A stretch of DNA of 64,000 nucleotides, from NCBI GenBank assembly GCA_026708015.1, contig JAPOVT010000029.1:62001-126000 (forward strand), given 5' to 3'. Origin of the DNA: a bacterium. GTDB taxonomy: Bacteria; Actinomycetota; Acidimicrobiia; Acidimicrobiales; Bin134. Below the pieces are notes generated by a model that was not told where the DNA came from, ran no database searches, and worked only from the letters and a program-made list of their open reading frames with translations. This document shows, in pieces, positions 27,441 to 35,367 of the stretch (its first letter is position 1; each line of letters begins with the position of its first letter). Made by a program: the position numbers and the translations under genes.

Positions 27441-27733
27441 GTCGAAGTCAGTCTAGGAGCAAGTTCTCGCAATGGGGCTGTGCAATCTGACCAATTGGGA
27501 GGGGTCGGCGAACGAGAGCGCCACTAGACGGCCGGACTGGCTGGAGCAAACGCCGGGCGGGTGCCGATGATCTGAGCGGCCTCCAGTCGGGCCAGCTCGT
27601 CGTCGTCCAATCCCAGCGGGCCGCTCAACCATGAGTTTGTGACACTACCCCTTTGGTGCGGCGTGTTGCCTGGCCCCAAGCTCCGGTGGCCCGACGGTGA
27701 GAATGCCCCATTACCGGACTACCGTCGTGGCCG
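27441..27733. other. Divergent intergenic region between the oxidoreductase and folE
   Basis: This 293-bp stretch must hold the promoters for both genes. I found no convincing promoter pair, hairpin or RNA gene. A 34-codon minus-strand frame (27524-27628, TTG start, ending ...RPAFAPASPAV) has protein-like composition but no recognised family, and I do not call it a gene. Confidence 0.4.
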
Positions 27734-28318
27734 ATGGGCGACGACAAGAAGGGCGCGGTGGACCAGCCTCGGATCGAGGCCGCAGTGCGGGAGATCCTGG
27801 CTGCCATCGGCGAAGACCCCAACCGAGACGGCCTGTTGGACACCCCGGAGCGGGTGGCCCGCATGTACGCCAAGATCTGCGGGGGGCTTCACGAAGACCC
27901 GGCCGCCCACCTGACCCGTCAGTTCGAGGCCGACCACGATGAGATGATCCTGGTGCGAGACATCCCCCTGTACTCGCTGTGCGAGCACCATCTGATCCCG
28001 TTTCTGGGCAAGGCCCATGTGGGCTACATCCCCAACAAGGATGGATGCATCACCGGGCTGTCCAAGCTGGCCCGGGTGGTGGAGGGCTACTCCCGGATGC
28101 CCCAAGTGCAAGAGCGGCTCACCACTCAAATTGCCGATGCCATCGAAAACGCTCTCGACCCCCGGGGCGTACTGGTGGTGGTGGAGGCCGAGCACCTGTG
28201 CATGTCGATGCGGGGCATCCGCAAACCGGGGGCCAACACGGTGACCTCCGCGGTGCGAGGGCTATTTCGGACCGATATCGCCACCCGAGCCGAGGCCATG
28301 CGGTTCATCGACCGCTGA
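27734..28318 (+). CDS. folE: GTP cyclohydrolase I
   Basis: The 194-residue protein has the complete family signature: '[16 protein letters not shown]', '[21 protein letters not shown]' (zinc ligands Cys and His), '[27 protein letters not shown]' and '[17 protein letters not shown]' (third zinc ligand Cys). It opens the GTP ring to give dihydroneopterin triphosphate, the first step of folate synthesis. It heads the folE-folP-x-folB-folK-panC-nadC run. Confidence 0.96.
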   Translation: MGDDKKGAVDQPRIEAAVREILAAIGEDPNRDGLLDTPERVARMYAKICGGLHEDPAAHLTRQFEADHDEMILVRDIPLYSLCEHHLIPFLGKAHVGYIPNKDGCITGLSKLARVVEGYSRMPQVQERLTTQIADAIENALDPRGVLVVVEAEHLCMSMRGIRKPGANTVTSAVRGLFRTDIATRAEAMRFIDR

Positions 28319-28390
28319 AAACCGCTCCGACATCTCCCCAGAGCGCTATTCGCATAGGGCCGCCCCAAAAAGCAGCGGTACTCTGAGACC

Positions 28391-29188
28391 GTGGAGACAT
28401 TGGAAACGGGGCCGATGGTCATGGGCATAGTCAATGTCACTCCTGACTCGTTTTCCGACGGGGCCCGGTTCTCCTCGCCCGAGGTGGCGGTGGCCCGAGG
28501 CCGCAAGCTGTTCGATGAGGGCGCCTCTGTGGTGGACGTCGGCGGCGAGTCCACTCGCCCCGGGGCCGAGCCAGTGCCGGTACACGAAGAGCTGGCTCGG
28601 GTGGTGGATGTGGTGGCTGGATTGGCCCCGCACGGCCGGGTCTCCATTGACACCACCAAGCCCGAGGTGGCCCGGGCCGCGGCAGCCGCGGGGGCCGACA
28701 TCCTCAACGATGTCTCGGCGTCGATGCACGAGGTGGCCGCTGAGCTGAACGTGGCCTGGATTGCGGTCCACCGCCAGGGCACCCCGGCCACCATGCAAAT
28801 CGCCCCTCAGTACGACGACGTGGTTGCCGAAGTACGCGACTTCTTGGACAAGGCGGTTGAACGGGGGCGGGCTGTCGGAGTTCCCGAGGTATGGGTCGAT
28901 CCGGGGATCGGCTTCGGCAAGACCACCAGCCACAATTTGGAGCTGCTGGCCAACCTGCGGCAGTTCGCCACGCTGGGCGCACCGGTGGTGCTCGGTGCCA
29001 GCCGCAAGCGCTTCATCGGGGAGCTGCACGCGGTGAGCGATGGCACAGGTCTGGAGGAGGTCCCGACCGACGACCGGCTCGAGGGGTCGCTGGCCGCCGC
29101 GGCCTGGGCGTTTGCCCAGGGAGTGTCGGTTGTGCGAGTCCACGACGTGGCCGCCACCGTGGGGGCCATGAAGGTGGCGGCGGCGTGA
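28391..29188 (+). CDS. folP: Dihydropteroate synthase
   Basis: The GTG start at 28391 gives a protein opening just before 'MVMGIVNVTPDSFSDGARF', the family's pterin-binding loop 1. Later motifs are 'GGESTRPGAEPV', 'DTTKPEVARAAAAAGADILNDVS', 'VWVDPGIGFGKTTSHNLELL' and 'LGASRKRFIGEL'. At 265 residues it is normal. It joins dihydropterin pyrophosphate to p-aminobenzoate. It lies 72 bp after folE and is probably in the same transcript. Confidence 0.95.
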   Translation: METLETGPMVMGIVNVTPDSFSDGARFSSPEVAVARGRKLFDEGASVVDVGGESTRPGAEPVPVHEELARVVDVVAGLAPHGRVSIDTTKPEVARAAAAAGADILNDVSASMHEVAAELNVAWIAVHRQGTPATMQIAPQYDDVVAEVRDFLDKAVERGRAVGVPEVWVDPGIGFGKTTSHNLELLANLRQFATLGAPVVLGASRKRFIGELHAVSDGTGLEEVPTDDRLEGSLAAAAWAFAQGVSVVRVHDVAATVGAMKVAAA

Positions 29189-29225
29189 AGTGTGAAGGCA
29201 GTAGCGGCATGAAGGTAGTGGCGGC

Positions 29226-29789
29226 GTGAAGGGTAAGTGGGCCGCGGGAATCCAACCGCGCAACTTCTATTGGATCATGAAGGACCGACTGGCAATCTGC
29301 GAGCGTCCGGGGGGCAGAGGAGAGAGCCATCGGCGAGTTCGGCGCACCGAGGAGATCAATTGGATACGCCAGCAGGGCTTTACCCGGGTTGTATCGCTCA
29401 TTCCGTCTACTCACAACCTCCACAACTACAGCGAACAGAACATCGCCTGGAGTCACTGGCCCATTGCGGACAACGAGGATTACACCACCCGACTCGGTCC
29501 GCTGTTCGCTGAGCTGCGGTCACTGCTGGCCAAGAAGGAGAAGTTGCTGGTACACCGCCGTGGCCTGAGCGACGAGGTGTGCGGCTTCTTGGCGGGCTAT
29601 CTGGTGTGGACAGGAATGGTCTCCAGCGAGTCGCAAGCGGTGGTCGTGATGGAGAAGATGACCGAGCGCCCGATCGGCTCGGTGGGCCGCCGCATTGTGA
29701 ACGCGGCCGCCGCGCTCCCCAAACCGGAGGTAAACCTCTCTATGGTTGAAGAGCCCGGCGATGAAGAAGAGCCGTCAGACGATGACTGA
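29226..29789 (+). CDS. Dual-specificity-phosphatase-like protein with a degenerate P-loop
   Basis: This 187-residue protein sits between folP and folB and overlaps folB. The fold reads as cyclin/DSP-like: 'QPRNFYWIMKDRLAICERPGG', 'EEINWIRQQGFTRVVSLIPS', 'ITYWPIAD'-like 'WSHWPIADNEDY', then the P-loop region. The expected V-H-C-x2-G-x2-R reads 'VHRRGLSDEV': the catalytic Cys and Arg are both lost and one residue is missing before the Gly. The following helix 'CGFLAGYLVWTGMVSS' is kept. It is probably a pseudophosphatase with a binding or regulatory role. The tail is very acidic. Confidence 0.6.
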   Translation: MKGKWAAGIQPRNFYWIMKDRLAICERPGGRGESHRRVRRTEEINWIRQQGFTRVVSLIPSTHNLHNYSEQNIAWSHWPIADNEDYTTRLGPLFAELRSLLAKKEKLLVHRRGLSDEVCGFLAGYLVWTGMVSSESQAVVVMEKMTERPIGSVGRRIVNAAAALPKPEVNLSMVEEPGDEEEPSDDD

Positions 29790-30150
29790 AGACCGACTGG
29801 TGCTGCGGGATTTGCGGGTGATGGCCCTGTGCGGGGCGCTGCCCGAAGAGAGGACCCGGGCCCAGCCGTTCGAGTTGGACATCGAAATCGGCGCCGACCT
29901 GGCTCCGGCGGGCCATTCCGACGACTTGGGCGACACCGTCGACTACGGGGCGGTGTGCGCCGCGGTTGCCGCGGCAGCCGAGGGCGAGCAGTTCACCCTC
30001 ATGGAGGCCATGGCCCACCGGCTGGCCGAGGTGTGTTTGAAAGCCGACCCCCGGGTGGAGCAGGTGACCGTGGAGGTCCACAAGCTGCGCCCGCCAGTGC
30101 CCCAGCATCTGTCCACCAGCGGTGTTCGCATCACTCGCCACCGTCAATGA
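29782..30150 (+). CDS. folB: Dihydroneopterin aldolase
   Basis: I chose the ATG at 29782, which overlaps the upstream stop by 8 bp; the open frame continues upstream to 29746. The 122-residue product shows the FolB pattern: 'DRLVLRDLRVMALCGALPEER' (usual 'v.GvhGv...E'), 'DTVDYGAVCAAVAAAAEG', 'TLMEAMAHRLAEVCL' (active Glu) and 'VEVHKLRPPVP' (active Lys). It makes 6-hydroxymethyl-dihydropterin for FolK, encoded 47 bp downstream. Confidence 0.92.
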   Translation: MTEDRLVLRDLRVMALCGALPEERTRAQPFELDIEIGADLAPAGHSDDLGDTVDYGAVCAAVAAAAEGEQFTLMEAMAHRLAEVCLKADPRVEQVTVEVHKLRPPVPQHLSTSGVRITRHRQ

Positions 30151-30197
30151 CCAGAGCTCGGGAGTCAACCGGCTGATGGAATCAGGGGATTAGCCCA

Positions 30198-30680
30198 ATG
30201 ACCAGGGTGTACTTGGGGTTGGGGTCCAACATGGGTGACCGCATGGGATATCTCCAGGACGCGGTGGCCACCATGAGCGACTGTGTGGCCGTCTCCGGGG
30301 TGTATGAGACCGATCCGGTAGGAGGACCTGACCAGGCCCGTTTCCTCAATGTGGTGGCCGAGCTGGACACAGACCAGTCGGCCCGGGGCCTCCTGGAGCT
30401 TTGCCAGCGGTTGGAGGCGGCGGCTGAACGAGTGCGAGAGGTCCGCTGGGGTCCTCGTACGCTGGATGTGGATGTGCTGTGGGTGGACGGTGAGACGGTG
30501 GACGAGGCCGATCTGGTGGTGCCGCATCCCCGCATGTTCGAGCGGGCTTTCGTGATGGTGCCGTTGGGGGAGTTGGCCCCCGACCTGGCCGAGGGGTGGA
30601 CCGATCCCGGCACCGGCGGCTGTCGTCGCCTGGGCGACTGGGATGAGCTTGTCCCGCGAACGAGCGAGGACATTTCGTGA
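30198..30680 (+). CDS. folK: 6-Hydroxymethyl-7,8-dihydropterin pyrophosphokinase
   Basis: The 160-residue protein starts 'MTRVYLGLGSNMGDRMGYL' and has 'SGVYETDPVGGPDQARFLNVV' and 'VRWGPRTLDVDVLWVDGE', the R-x-G-P-R-x-L-D-x-D motif that binds Mg-ATP. It ends with 'VPHPRMFERAFVMVPLGELAPDL'. It pyrophosphorylates the pterin before FolP acts. Its stop overlaps the panC start (GTGA). Confidence 0.96.
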   Translation: MTRVYLGLGSNMGDRMGYLQDAVATMSDCVAVSGVYETDPVGGPDQARFLNVVAELDTDQSARGLLELCQRLEAAAERVREVRWGPRTLDVDVLWVDGETVDEADLVVPHPRMFERAFVMVPLGELAPDLAEGWTDPGTGGCRRLGDWDELVPRTSEDIS

Positions 30681-31549
30681 GCGCCGTGAGCCAGATCCCC
30701 GCTGTTGAGCGGGCATCTGAGCTACGAGCCGCATTGGATGCCGCCCGCCGCGAGGGCGGTTCAGTCGGCCTGGTGCCCACCATGGGCTATCTCCACGAGG
30801 GCCATCAATCACTTGTGGCCCGCTCGGCCGCTGAGAACACCCTGACCGTGGTGAGCATCTTTGTGAACCCGCTTCAATTTGCCGAAAGCGAGGACTACGG
30901 GACCTATCCCCGGGACATGGAGCGAGACCGGGAGATGTGCGCGACCGCCGGGGCCGGTTTGATCTTCGCTCCCCCTGTCGAGGAGATGTACCCCCAGACC
31001 CCCATCACCTCGGTGGCGGTCAAGGGGCTCAACGCGGTGCTCGAGGGGCAGTTCCGCCCCACCCATTTCGACGGGGTCGCCACCGTGGTGGCCAAGCTGT
31101 TTGCCATGCTGGGGCCGGGCCGGGCCTATTTCGGGGAGAAGGACTACCAGCAGTTGGCCATCATCCGCCGGATGGCTGCCGACCTGTCGCTGCCGGTGGA
31201 GGTGGTGGGCTGCCCCACATTCCGGGAACCCGATGGCCTGGCCATGTCGAGTCGGAACGTGTACCTGACCGCCGAGGAGCGACCGGCGGCCACCGTTCTG
31301 TGGCGGTCGCTGCAAGCCGGGCGGGACGCGGTGCTCGACGGCAGCCGCGATCCCGGTGAAGTTGAGGCGGTGATGGCCGCGGTGCTGGCTGCCGAGCCCA
31401 AGGCATTGCCCGACTACGCCGCGGTGGTAGACGCCGCAACGCTGGAGCGTCCTGAAGTGCTGGGGGGCGAACTGCGCCTGCTGGTGGCCGCCCGCCTCGG
31501 TCGAGCTCGGCTCATCGACAACTTGGGAGTAGACGTTGACCAGGGCTGA
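30677..31549 (+). CDS. panC: Pantothenate synthetase
   Basis: The GTG overlaps the folK stop by 4 bp. The nucleotidyl-transferase fold shows 'VPTMGYLHEGHQSLVARSA' (HxGH type), 'VSIFVNPLQFAESEDYGTYPRDMERD', 'GLNAVLEGQFRPTHFDGVATVVAKL', 'GEKDYQQLAIIRRM' and 'REPDGLAMSSRNVYL'. It condenses pantoate and beta-alanine with ATP. At 290 residues it is normal. Its stop lies six bases before the nadC start. Confidence 0.96.
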   Translation: MSAVSQIPAVERASELRAALDAARREGGSVGLVPTMGYLHEGHQSLVARSAAENTLTVVSIFVNPLQFAESEDYGTYPRDMERDREMCATAGAGLIFAPPVEEMYPQTPITSVAVKGLNAVLEGQFRPTHFDGVATVVAKLFAMLGPGRAYFGEKDYQQLAIIRRMAADLSLPVEVVGCPTFREPDGLAMSSRNVYLTAEERPAATVLWRSLQAGRDAVLDGSRDPGEVEAVMAAVLAAEPKALPDYAAVVDAATLERPEVLGGELRLLVAARLGRARLIDNLGVDVDQG

Positions 31550-31554
31550 TTTTC

Positions 31555-32439
31555 TTGATCGGGTCGATCTTGGACGTTCGGGCATCGGAGTTGGCTGTGA
31601 CCGGCTTTGACCCCCCGGCCCACGACGTGCGGGTCGCAGTGGAGCGGGCGCTGGCCGAGGACTTGGGACCAGACGGCGACCTCACCTCGTCGCTTCTGCC
31701 CCTCGCCGAGGTGACCGCGGCGATCGTGGCCCGGGCCGCTGGCCGCTTGGCCGGACGGGCCTGTGCGATGGAGGTGTTCCGCCAGGTTGATCCCGCGGTG
31801 GCGGTGCGGTGGGAGGCCGCCGACGGCGACCCGGTGAGTTCCGGCCAGAAGTTGGCCGTGGTTGCCGGTCCCCAGGCCTCAGTGCTCACCGCGGAGCGCA
31901 CCGCGTTGAACTTCTTGAGCCATCTGTCGGGTATCGCCACCGAAGTGGCCCGCTACGCGGCGGCCGCCGCGGCCACCGGCCCTGCCCGTGTCCGCGACAC
32001 CCGCAAGACCACCCCTGGGTTGCGGGTATTGGAGAAGGCGGCGGTGCGGGCCGGCGGGGGCGACAACCACCGGGCAGGGCTGTCGGAGTGGGTCATGCTC
32101 AAGGACAACCACCTGGCCTCTATCACCATTGCCGAGGGGGTGGCGGGTGCCCACCGGCGCTGGCCCGGACGGGCCGTCTACGTGGAGTGCGACCGGATCG
32201 ATCAGGTGGATGAGGCTTTGGCCGCAGGCGCCGACGCCCTGCTGCTGGACAACATGTCCCCAAGCGAGGTGCGGGCCTGCGTGGACCGGGCCACCGGACA
32301 CGGCTGCCTGCTGGAGGTGAGCGGCGGAATCACCCTGGAGACGGTGGCCGAGTATGCCGCCACCGGAGTGGACTTCGTCTCGGTGGGCCGTTTCACCAAC
32401 TCGGCGCCGGCACTGGACATCGCCTTGGACATGGCCTGA
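31555..32439 (+). CDS. nadC: Nicotinate-nucleotide pyrophosphorylase (quinolinate phosphoribosyltransferase)
   Basis: The start is taken as the TTG at 31555. The core is clear: 'ALAEDLGPDGDLTSSLL', 'TALNFLSHLSGIAT', 'DTRKTTPGLRVLEKAAVRAGGGDNHR', 'VMLKDNHL' and 'LLDNMSPSEVR', 'EVSGGITLETV'. It converts quinolinate and PRPP to nicotinate mononucleotide. No nadA or nadB is nearby, nor panD. In many actinobacteria coaX would follow; here a 10-kb island intervenes. Confidence 0.95.
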   Translation: MIGSILDVRASELAVTGFDPPAHDVRVAVERALAEDLGPDGDLTSSLLPLAEVTAAIVARAAGRLAGRACAMEVFRQVDPAVAVRWEAADGDPVSSGQKLAVVAGPQASVLTAERTALNFLSHLSGIATEVARYAAAAAATGPARVRDTRKTTPGLRVLEKAAVRAGGGDNHRAGLSEWVMLKDNHLASITIAEGVAGAHRRWPGRAVYVECDRIDQVDEALAAGADALLLDNMSPSEVRACVDRATGHGCLLEVSGGITLETVAEYAATGVDFVSVGRFTNSAPALDIALDMA

Positions 32440-32477
32440 ACTCCCCTCCGCTATGGAGCGGGAGAGGCTTGAAAACC

Positions 32478-32489
32478 GGGGGGGGGGGG
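32478..32489 (+). repeat. 12-G homopolymer upstream of a collagen-like gene
   Basis: A run of twelve G lies 15-21 bases before the candidate ATGs of the collagen-like gene, in its leader or promoter. Tracts like this slip readily during replication. It could tune expression, or its length could be a sequencing artefact. Confidence 0.8.
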
Positions 32490-32504
32490 CATACTTGAGA
32501 TTTG

Positions 32505-33929
32505 ATGAGAATGGCTGTTCGAATCTTTGGCGCCGCGGTGTGTTTGGTGGTTGCTGCGGCTGGGATTGCGTCTTCGCAGGTGTTGCCGGGTGCTGAGGAG
32601 CGCGCCGAGTTGATTTCGGCGCAGGAGGCTTTGCTCAACGAGTATCGGTGCCGTTTCGGGATCGATGTGGACGCGGTGCCGGGCGGGTGTGCTGAGGGGC
32701 GTCCCGGCTCGGAGGGCGGTGGCGAGCCCGTCACGGTGGGGGATTTGGCGGCGGCCGATGAGTTGATTGGGGCGCTGGAGGCTCTCTTGAATGTGTATCG
32801 GTGCCGTTTCGGCATTGATGTGGGGTCGGTGCCGGGTGGGTGTGCTGGGGGCGAGCCCGTTGGAGGCACCGGAGGCGGGGGTGGTGAGTCAGCGCCTGAG
32901 CAGGCCGCGGTGGCAGGCCCGCCGGGCCCGCCGGGTCCCAAGGGCGATGCGGGTCCGCCGGGGCCTCGTGGTCCTCGTGGTTATTCGGGCGGGGGTGGTT
33001 CGGGCCCGCCGGGTGCCAAGGGTGCTCCGGGTCCGCCGGGGCCTCCTGGTCCGAGGGGTAGTTCGGGCGGGGGCGGTTCGGGTCCGCCGGGGCCCCCAGG
33101 CCAGCAGGGCCAGCAGGGCCCGCCGGGCCAGCAGGGTTCGCCGGGCGCGGCTGGTGCGCCGGGCTCGAAGGGCGATGCGGGTGCTCAGGGTCCGCCGGGT
33201 CCTGCCGGCCCGTCTGGTTCGGGTCCGACGGGCCCCGCGGGACCGCAAGGCCCCCAAGGCCCACCGGGGCAGACAGGTCCGTCGGGGCAGACAGGCCCCA
33301 AGGGCAATCCTGGCGCGCCGGGCTCGAAGGGCGATGCGGGTGCTCAGGGTCCGCCGGGTCCTGCCGGCCCGTCTGGTTCGGGTCCGACGGGCCCCGCGGG
33401 ACCGCAAGGCCCCCAAGGCCCACCGGGGCAGACAGGTCCGTCGGGGCAGACAGGCCCCAAGGGCAATCCTGGCGCGCCGGGCTCGAAGGGCGATGCGGGT
33501 GCTCAGGGTCCGCCGGGTCCTGCCGGCCCGTCTGGTTCGGGTCCGACGGGCCCCGCGGGACCGCAAGGCCCCCAAGGCCCACCGGGGCAGACAGGTCCGT
33601 CGGGGCAGACAGGCCCCAAGGGCGCGCCTGGCGCGTCGGGCTCGAAGGGCAACGAGGGCCCGCCGGGTTTACCGGGCGACGCCGGTCCGCCGGGGTCTGC
33701 CGGTCCGCCGGGTTTACTTGGTCCTCCGGGCGGCGCGGGGCCCCCGGGTGCTGTGGGCAGCAACGTCGTTGAGATCTACTACGGCACCCCAGATCCCACA
33801 GCCACATCTCCAGTCAATTCCCCCCCACAAGGAGCGCTGTACCTGCGCAAGGCCAGCAGTACTAGCTGTGAATACTGGTATTACACCTCTAGTTCGTGGT
33901 CGAAGGTAGCCACCTTCGCATGTAATTGA
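32505..33929 (+). CDS. Secreted collagen-like protein with a duplicated Cys motif
   Basis: Starts at the ATG at 32505 or 32511; a TTG at 32502 is also in frame. An N-terminal signal peptide ends near 'GIASSQ'. Residues about 30-115 hold two copies of EALLN[11 protein letters not shown]2-VPGGC, each with two Cys. A collagen-like G-x-y region (about 135-425) follows, rich in GPP and GPA and interrupted by two Gly/Ser linkers. It includes three identical 53-residue units. A C-terminal cap of about 55 residues has two Cys ('[20 protein letters not shown]'). The protein should form a triple-helical stalk on or outside the cell. No LPXTG or membrane anchor is visible. Its neighbour at 33931 is a related protein. 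Confidence 0.8.
   Translation: MRMAVRIFGAAVCLVVAAAGIASSQVLPGAEERAELISAQEALLNEYRCRFGIDVDAVPGGCAEGRPGSEGGGEPVTVGDLAAADELIGALEALLNVYRCRFGIDVGSVPGGCAGGEPVGGTGGGGGESAPEQAAVAGPPGPPGPKGDAGPPGPRGPRGYSGGGGSGPPGAKGAPGPPGPPGPRGSSGGGGSGPPGPPGQQGQQGPPGQQGSPGAAGAPGSKGDAGAQGPPGPAGPSGSGPTGPAGPQGPQGPPGQTGPSGQTGPKGNPGAPGSKGDAGAQGPPGPAGPSGSGPTGPAGPQGPQGPPGQTGPSGQTGPKGNPGAPGSKGDAGAQGPPGPAGPSGSGPTGPAGPQGPQGPPGQTGPSGQTGPKGAPGASGSKGNEGPPGLPGDAGPPGSAGPPGLLGPPGGAGPPGAVGSNVVEIYYGTPDPTATSPVNSPPQGALYLRKASSTSCEYWYYTSSSWSKVATFACN
33162..33638 (+). repeat. Three 159-bp tandem repeats encoding collagen-like sequence
   Basis: Units begin at 33162, 33321 and 33480, each 159 bp (53 residues), with a partial fourth from 33639. 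They look identical in sequence except near the end of the third unit. Such perfect DNA repeats indicate recent expansion and allow stalk-length variation by recombination. Confidence 0.9.
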
Positions 33930-33930
33930 T

Positions 33931-34896
33931 ATGGCTGGATCTGGCTCGTTCCGCTTGTTCCGTTCGTTCCGCTCCGCGGTGGCAGTGGCGGCGGCGGCCG
34001 TCGCGTGTGTTTTGATCGCACATGCGGCGACCCTGACGTCGCAGCCCCAGGCTCGGGCCCAAGACGCCGGCCCGCCGGGCGCGGTCGGTGATCCCGGTCC
34101 GCCGGGCCCGCCGGGCGCGGTCGGTGATCCCGGTCCGCCGGGCCCGCGGGGCGCTCCCGGCAGCGGCGGCGGCGCTCAGGGTCAGCCTGGTCCTGCCGGC
34201 GCTCAGGGTCCGCCGGGCGCGCGCGGTGGTGCTGGTTCTGATGGGGATGCGGGTCCGAAGGGTCCTGATGGGGATGCGGGTGCGCCTGGTCCGCCGGGCC
34301 CGCCTGGTTCTGGGGGGTCGAATCCCGGGCCTGCCGGCGCTCAGGGTCCGCCTGGTCCTGCCGGCGTTCAGGGTCCGCCTGGTCCTGCTGGCGTTCAGGG
34401 TTCTGATGGGGATGCGGGTCCGAAGGGTCCTGATGGGGATGCGGGTGCGCCTGGTCCGCCGGGCCCGCCTGGTTCTGGGGGGTCGAATCCCGGGCCTGCC
34501 GGCGCTCAGGGTCCGCCTGGTCCTGCCGGCGTTCAGGGTCCGCCTGGTCCTGCTGGCGTTCAGGGTTCTGATGGGGATGCGGGTCCGAAGGGTCCTGATG
34601 GGGATGCGGGTCCGAAGGGTATTGCCGGTGATCCGGGTCCGCAGGGCCCGCCGGGCGAAACGGGCACGGCCGGTCCGAGAGGTCCTAAGGGACCCGATTA
34701 TGGAGATGTCATTGTCGAGTTCCGTACGTCTATCTTCGGGACCGCGGTCCAAGTTCCGACCGGAAGGCACGCCGGTGCCTACGGCCACTACCTGCGAATC
34801 TTGCGGAACATAAGTGATGTACCGCAGACATGCATCATCTCGACACCCGGCACCAACAACGCCTGGACACTGCGCGCCACCTTCACCTGTAGCTAA
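33931..34896 (+). CDS. Second secreted collagen-like protein
   Basis: The ATG at 33931 follows the stop of the first collagen-like gene by one base, so the two are co-transcribed. The N-terminus has an Arg/Ser-rich start and a long hydrophobic stretch with cleavage likely after 'QARA'. A G-x-y region (about 47-250) includes two full 55-residue repeats rich in [13 protein letters not shown]. The C-terminal domain of about 70 residues ('[12 protein letters not shown]', '[13 protein letters not shown]', '[11 protein letters not shown]') has two Cys and a beta-rich look, suggesting a trimerisation or binding head. It differs from the cap of the first protein. Function unknown; likely surface adhesion or matrix. 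Confidence 0.78.
   Translation: MAGSGSFRLFRSFRSAVAVAAAAVACVLIAHAATLTSQPQARAQDAGPPGAVGDPGPPGPPGAVGDPGPPGPRGAPGSGGGAQGQPGPAGAQGPPGARGGAGSDGDAGPKGPDGDAGAPGPPGPPGSGGSNPGPAGAQGPPGPAGVQGPPGPAGVQGSDGDAGPKGPDGDAGAPGPPGPPGSGGSNPGPAGAQGPPGPAGVQGPPGPAGVQGSDGDAGPKGPDGDAGPKGIAGDPGPQGPPGETGTAGPRGPKGPDYGDVIVEFRTSIFGTAVQVPTGRHAGAYGHYLRILRNISDVPQTCIISTPGTNNAWTLRATFTCS
34234..34563 (+). repeat. Two 165-bp tandem repeats in the second collagen-like gene
   Basis: Units begin at 34234 and 34399, with the start of a third at 34564. Each 165-bp unit encodes 55 residues. They are independent in sequence from the 159-bp repeats of the neighbouring gene. Confidence 0.88.
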
Positions 34897-34991
34897 CCAG
34901 CCCCCACCCCCACCCCGACACCAACGCCAGGGAAAACCCGGCCAGACGGCTGCAAGTCACACAGAAGCGTAAAGCCTATATACTCTCATGC

Positions 34992-35249
34992 GTGACATCG
35001 GAGGTTGTGGCCCTTGACTCGCCAGGTGTTCTGTGCCGCTGCGTCATCTACCTGCGCGGTCGCCGAGGCTGGACTCAGGCTCAACTGGCAGAGGCAGTGG
35101 GACGATCTCAGCAGTGGGTCTCCAGGTTCGAGAGCGGGCGGTGCGAAGGATCGGTGGGCGACGCGATAGCGGTGTTGTCGGCATTGGGCGCGGACATCGC
35201 AGTCCGGGCGGTCGAGGCGCCGCAGGATGGCATCAGAGCGCATGGCTAG
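34992..35249 (+). CDS. XRE-family HTH protein, HipB-like antitoxin
   Basis: The 85-residue protein has one helix-turn-helix: 'CVIYLRGRRGWTQAQLAEAVGRSQQWVSRFESGRCEGSVGDAIAVLSALGADIAVR'. This is typical of HipB/HigA-type DNA-binding antitoxins. Its stop overlaps the start of a 17-codon HipA remnant, so it is an orphan antitoxin or a repressor left after toxin loss. The GTG at 34992 is the assumed start. Confidence 0.78.
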   Translation: MTSEVVALDSPGVLCRCVIYLRGRRGWTQAQLAEAVGRSQQWVSRFESGRCEGSVGDAIAVLSALGADIAVRAVEAPQDGIRAHG

Positions 35250-35295
35250 GTCGATTGGGAACCTCTATGTGTTCTTGCACGGTGAGATGAAATGA
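35242..35295 (+). pseudogene. HipA toxin remnant
   Basis: An ATG overlapping the HTH gene stop opens a 17-codon frame, MARSIGNLYVFLHGEMK, then TGA. This matches the usual HipA N-terminus (MARSL-V-L-G-L-V) in sequence, position and overlap with hipB. No later part of HipA is found before the ATPase gene that starts from the other strand. I read it as a deletion remnant; the short match keeps confidence moderate. Confidence 0.5.
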
Positions 35296-35367
35296 ACTTG
35301 CGTGATTTCAAGATACCGAGGCCCGGGCGCTGCCAAATTGTGGCTGCTTCGGCCAGTCTGTAAGGGC

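Noticed and set aside
27524-27628. 34-codon minus-strand frame before folE
   Set aside because: TTG start, no ribosome-binding site, no recognisable family; composition alone is not enough.
33162-34563. Regular repeats resembling a CRISPR array
   Set aside because: The repeats are long (159 and 165 bp), contiguous without spacers, and encode in-frame G-x-y collagen sequence.
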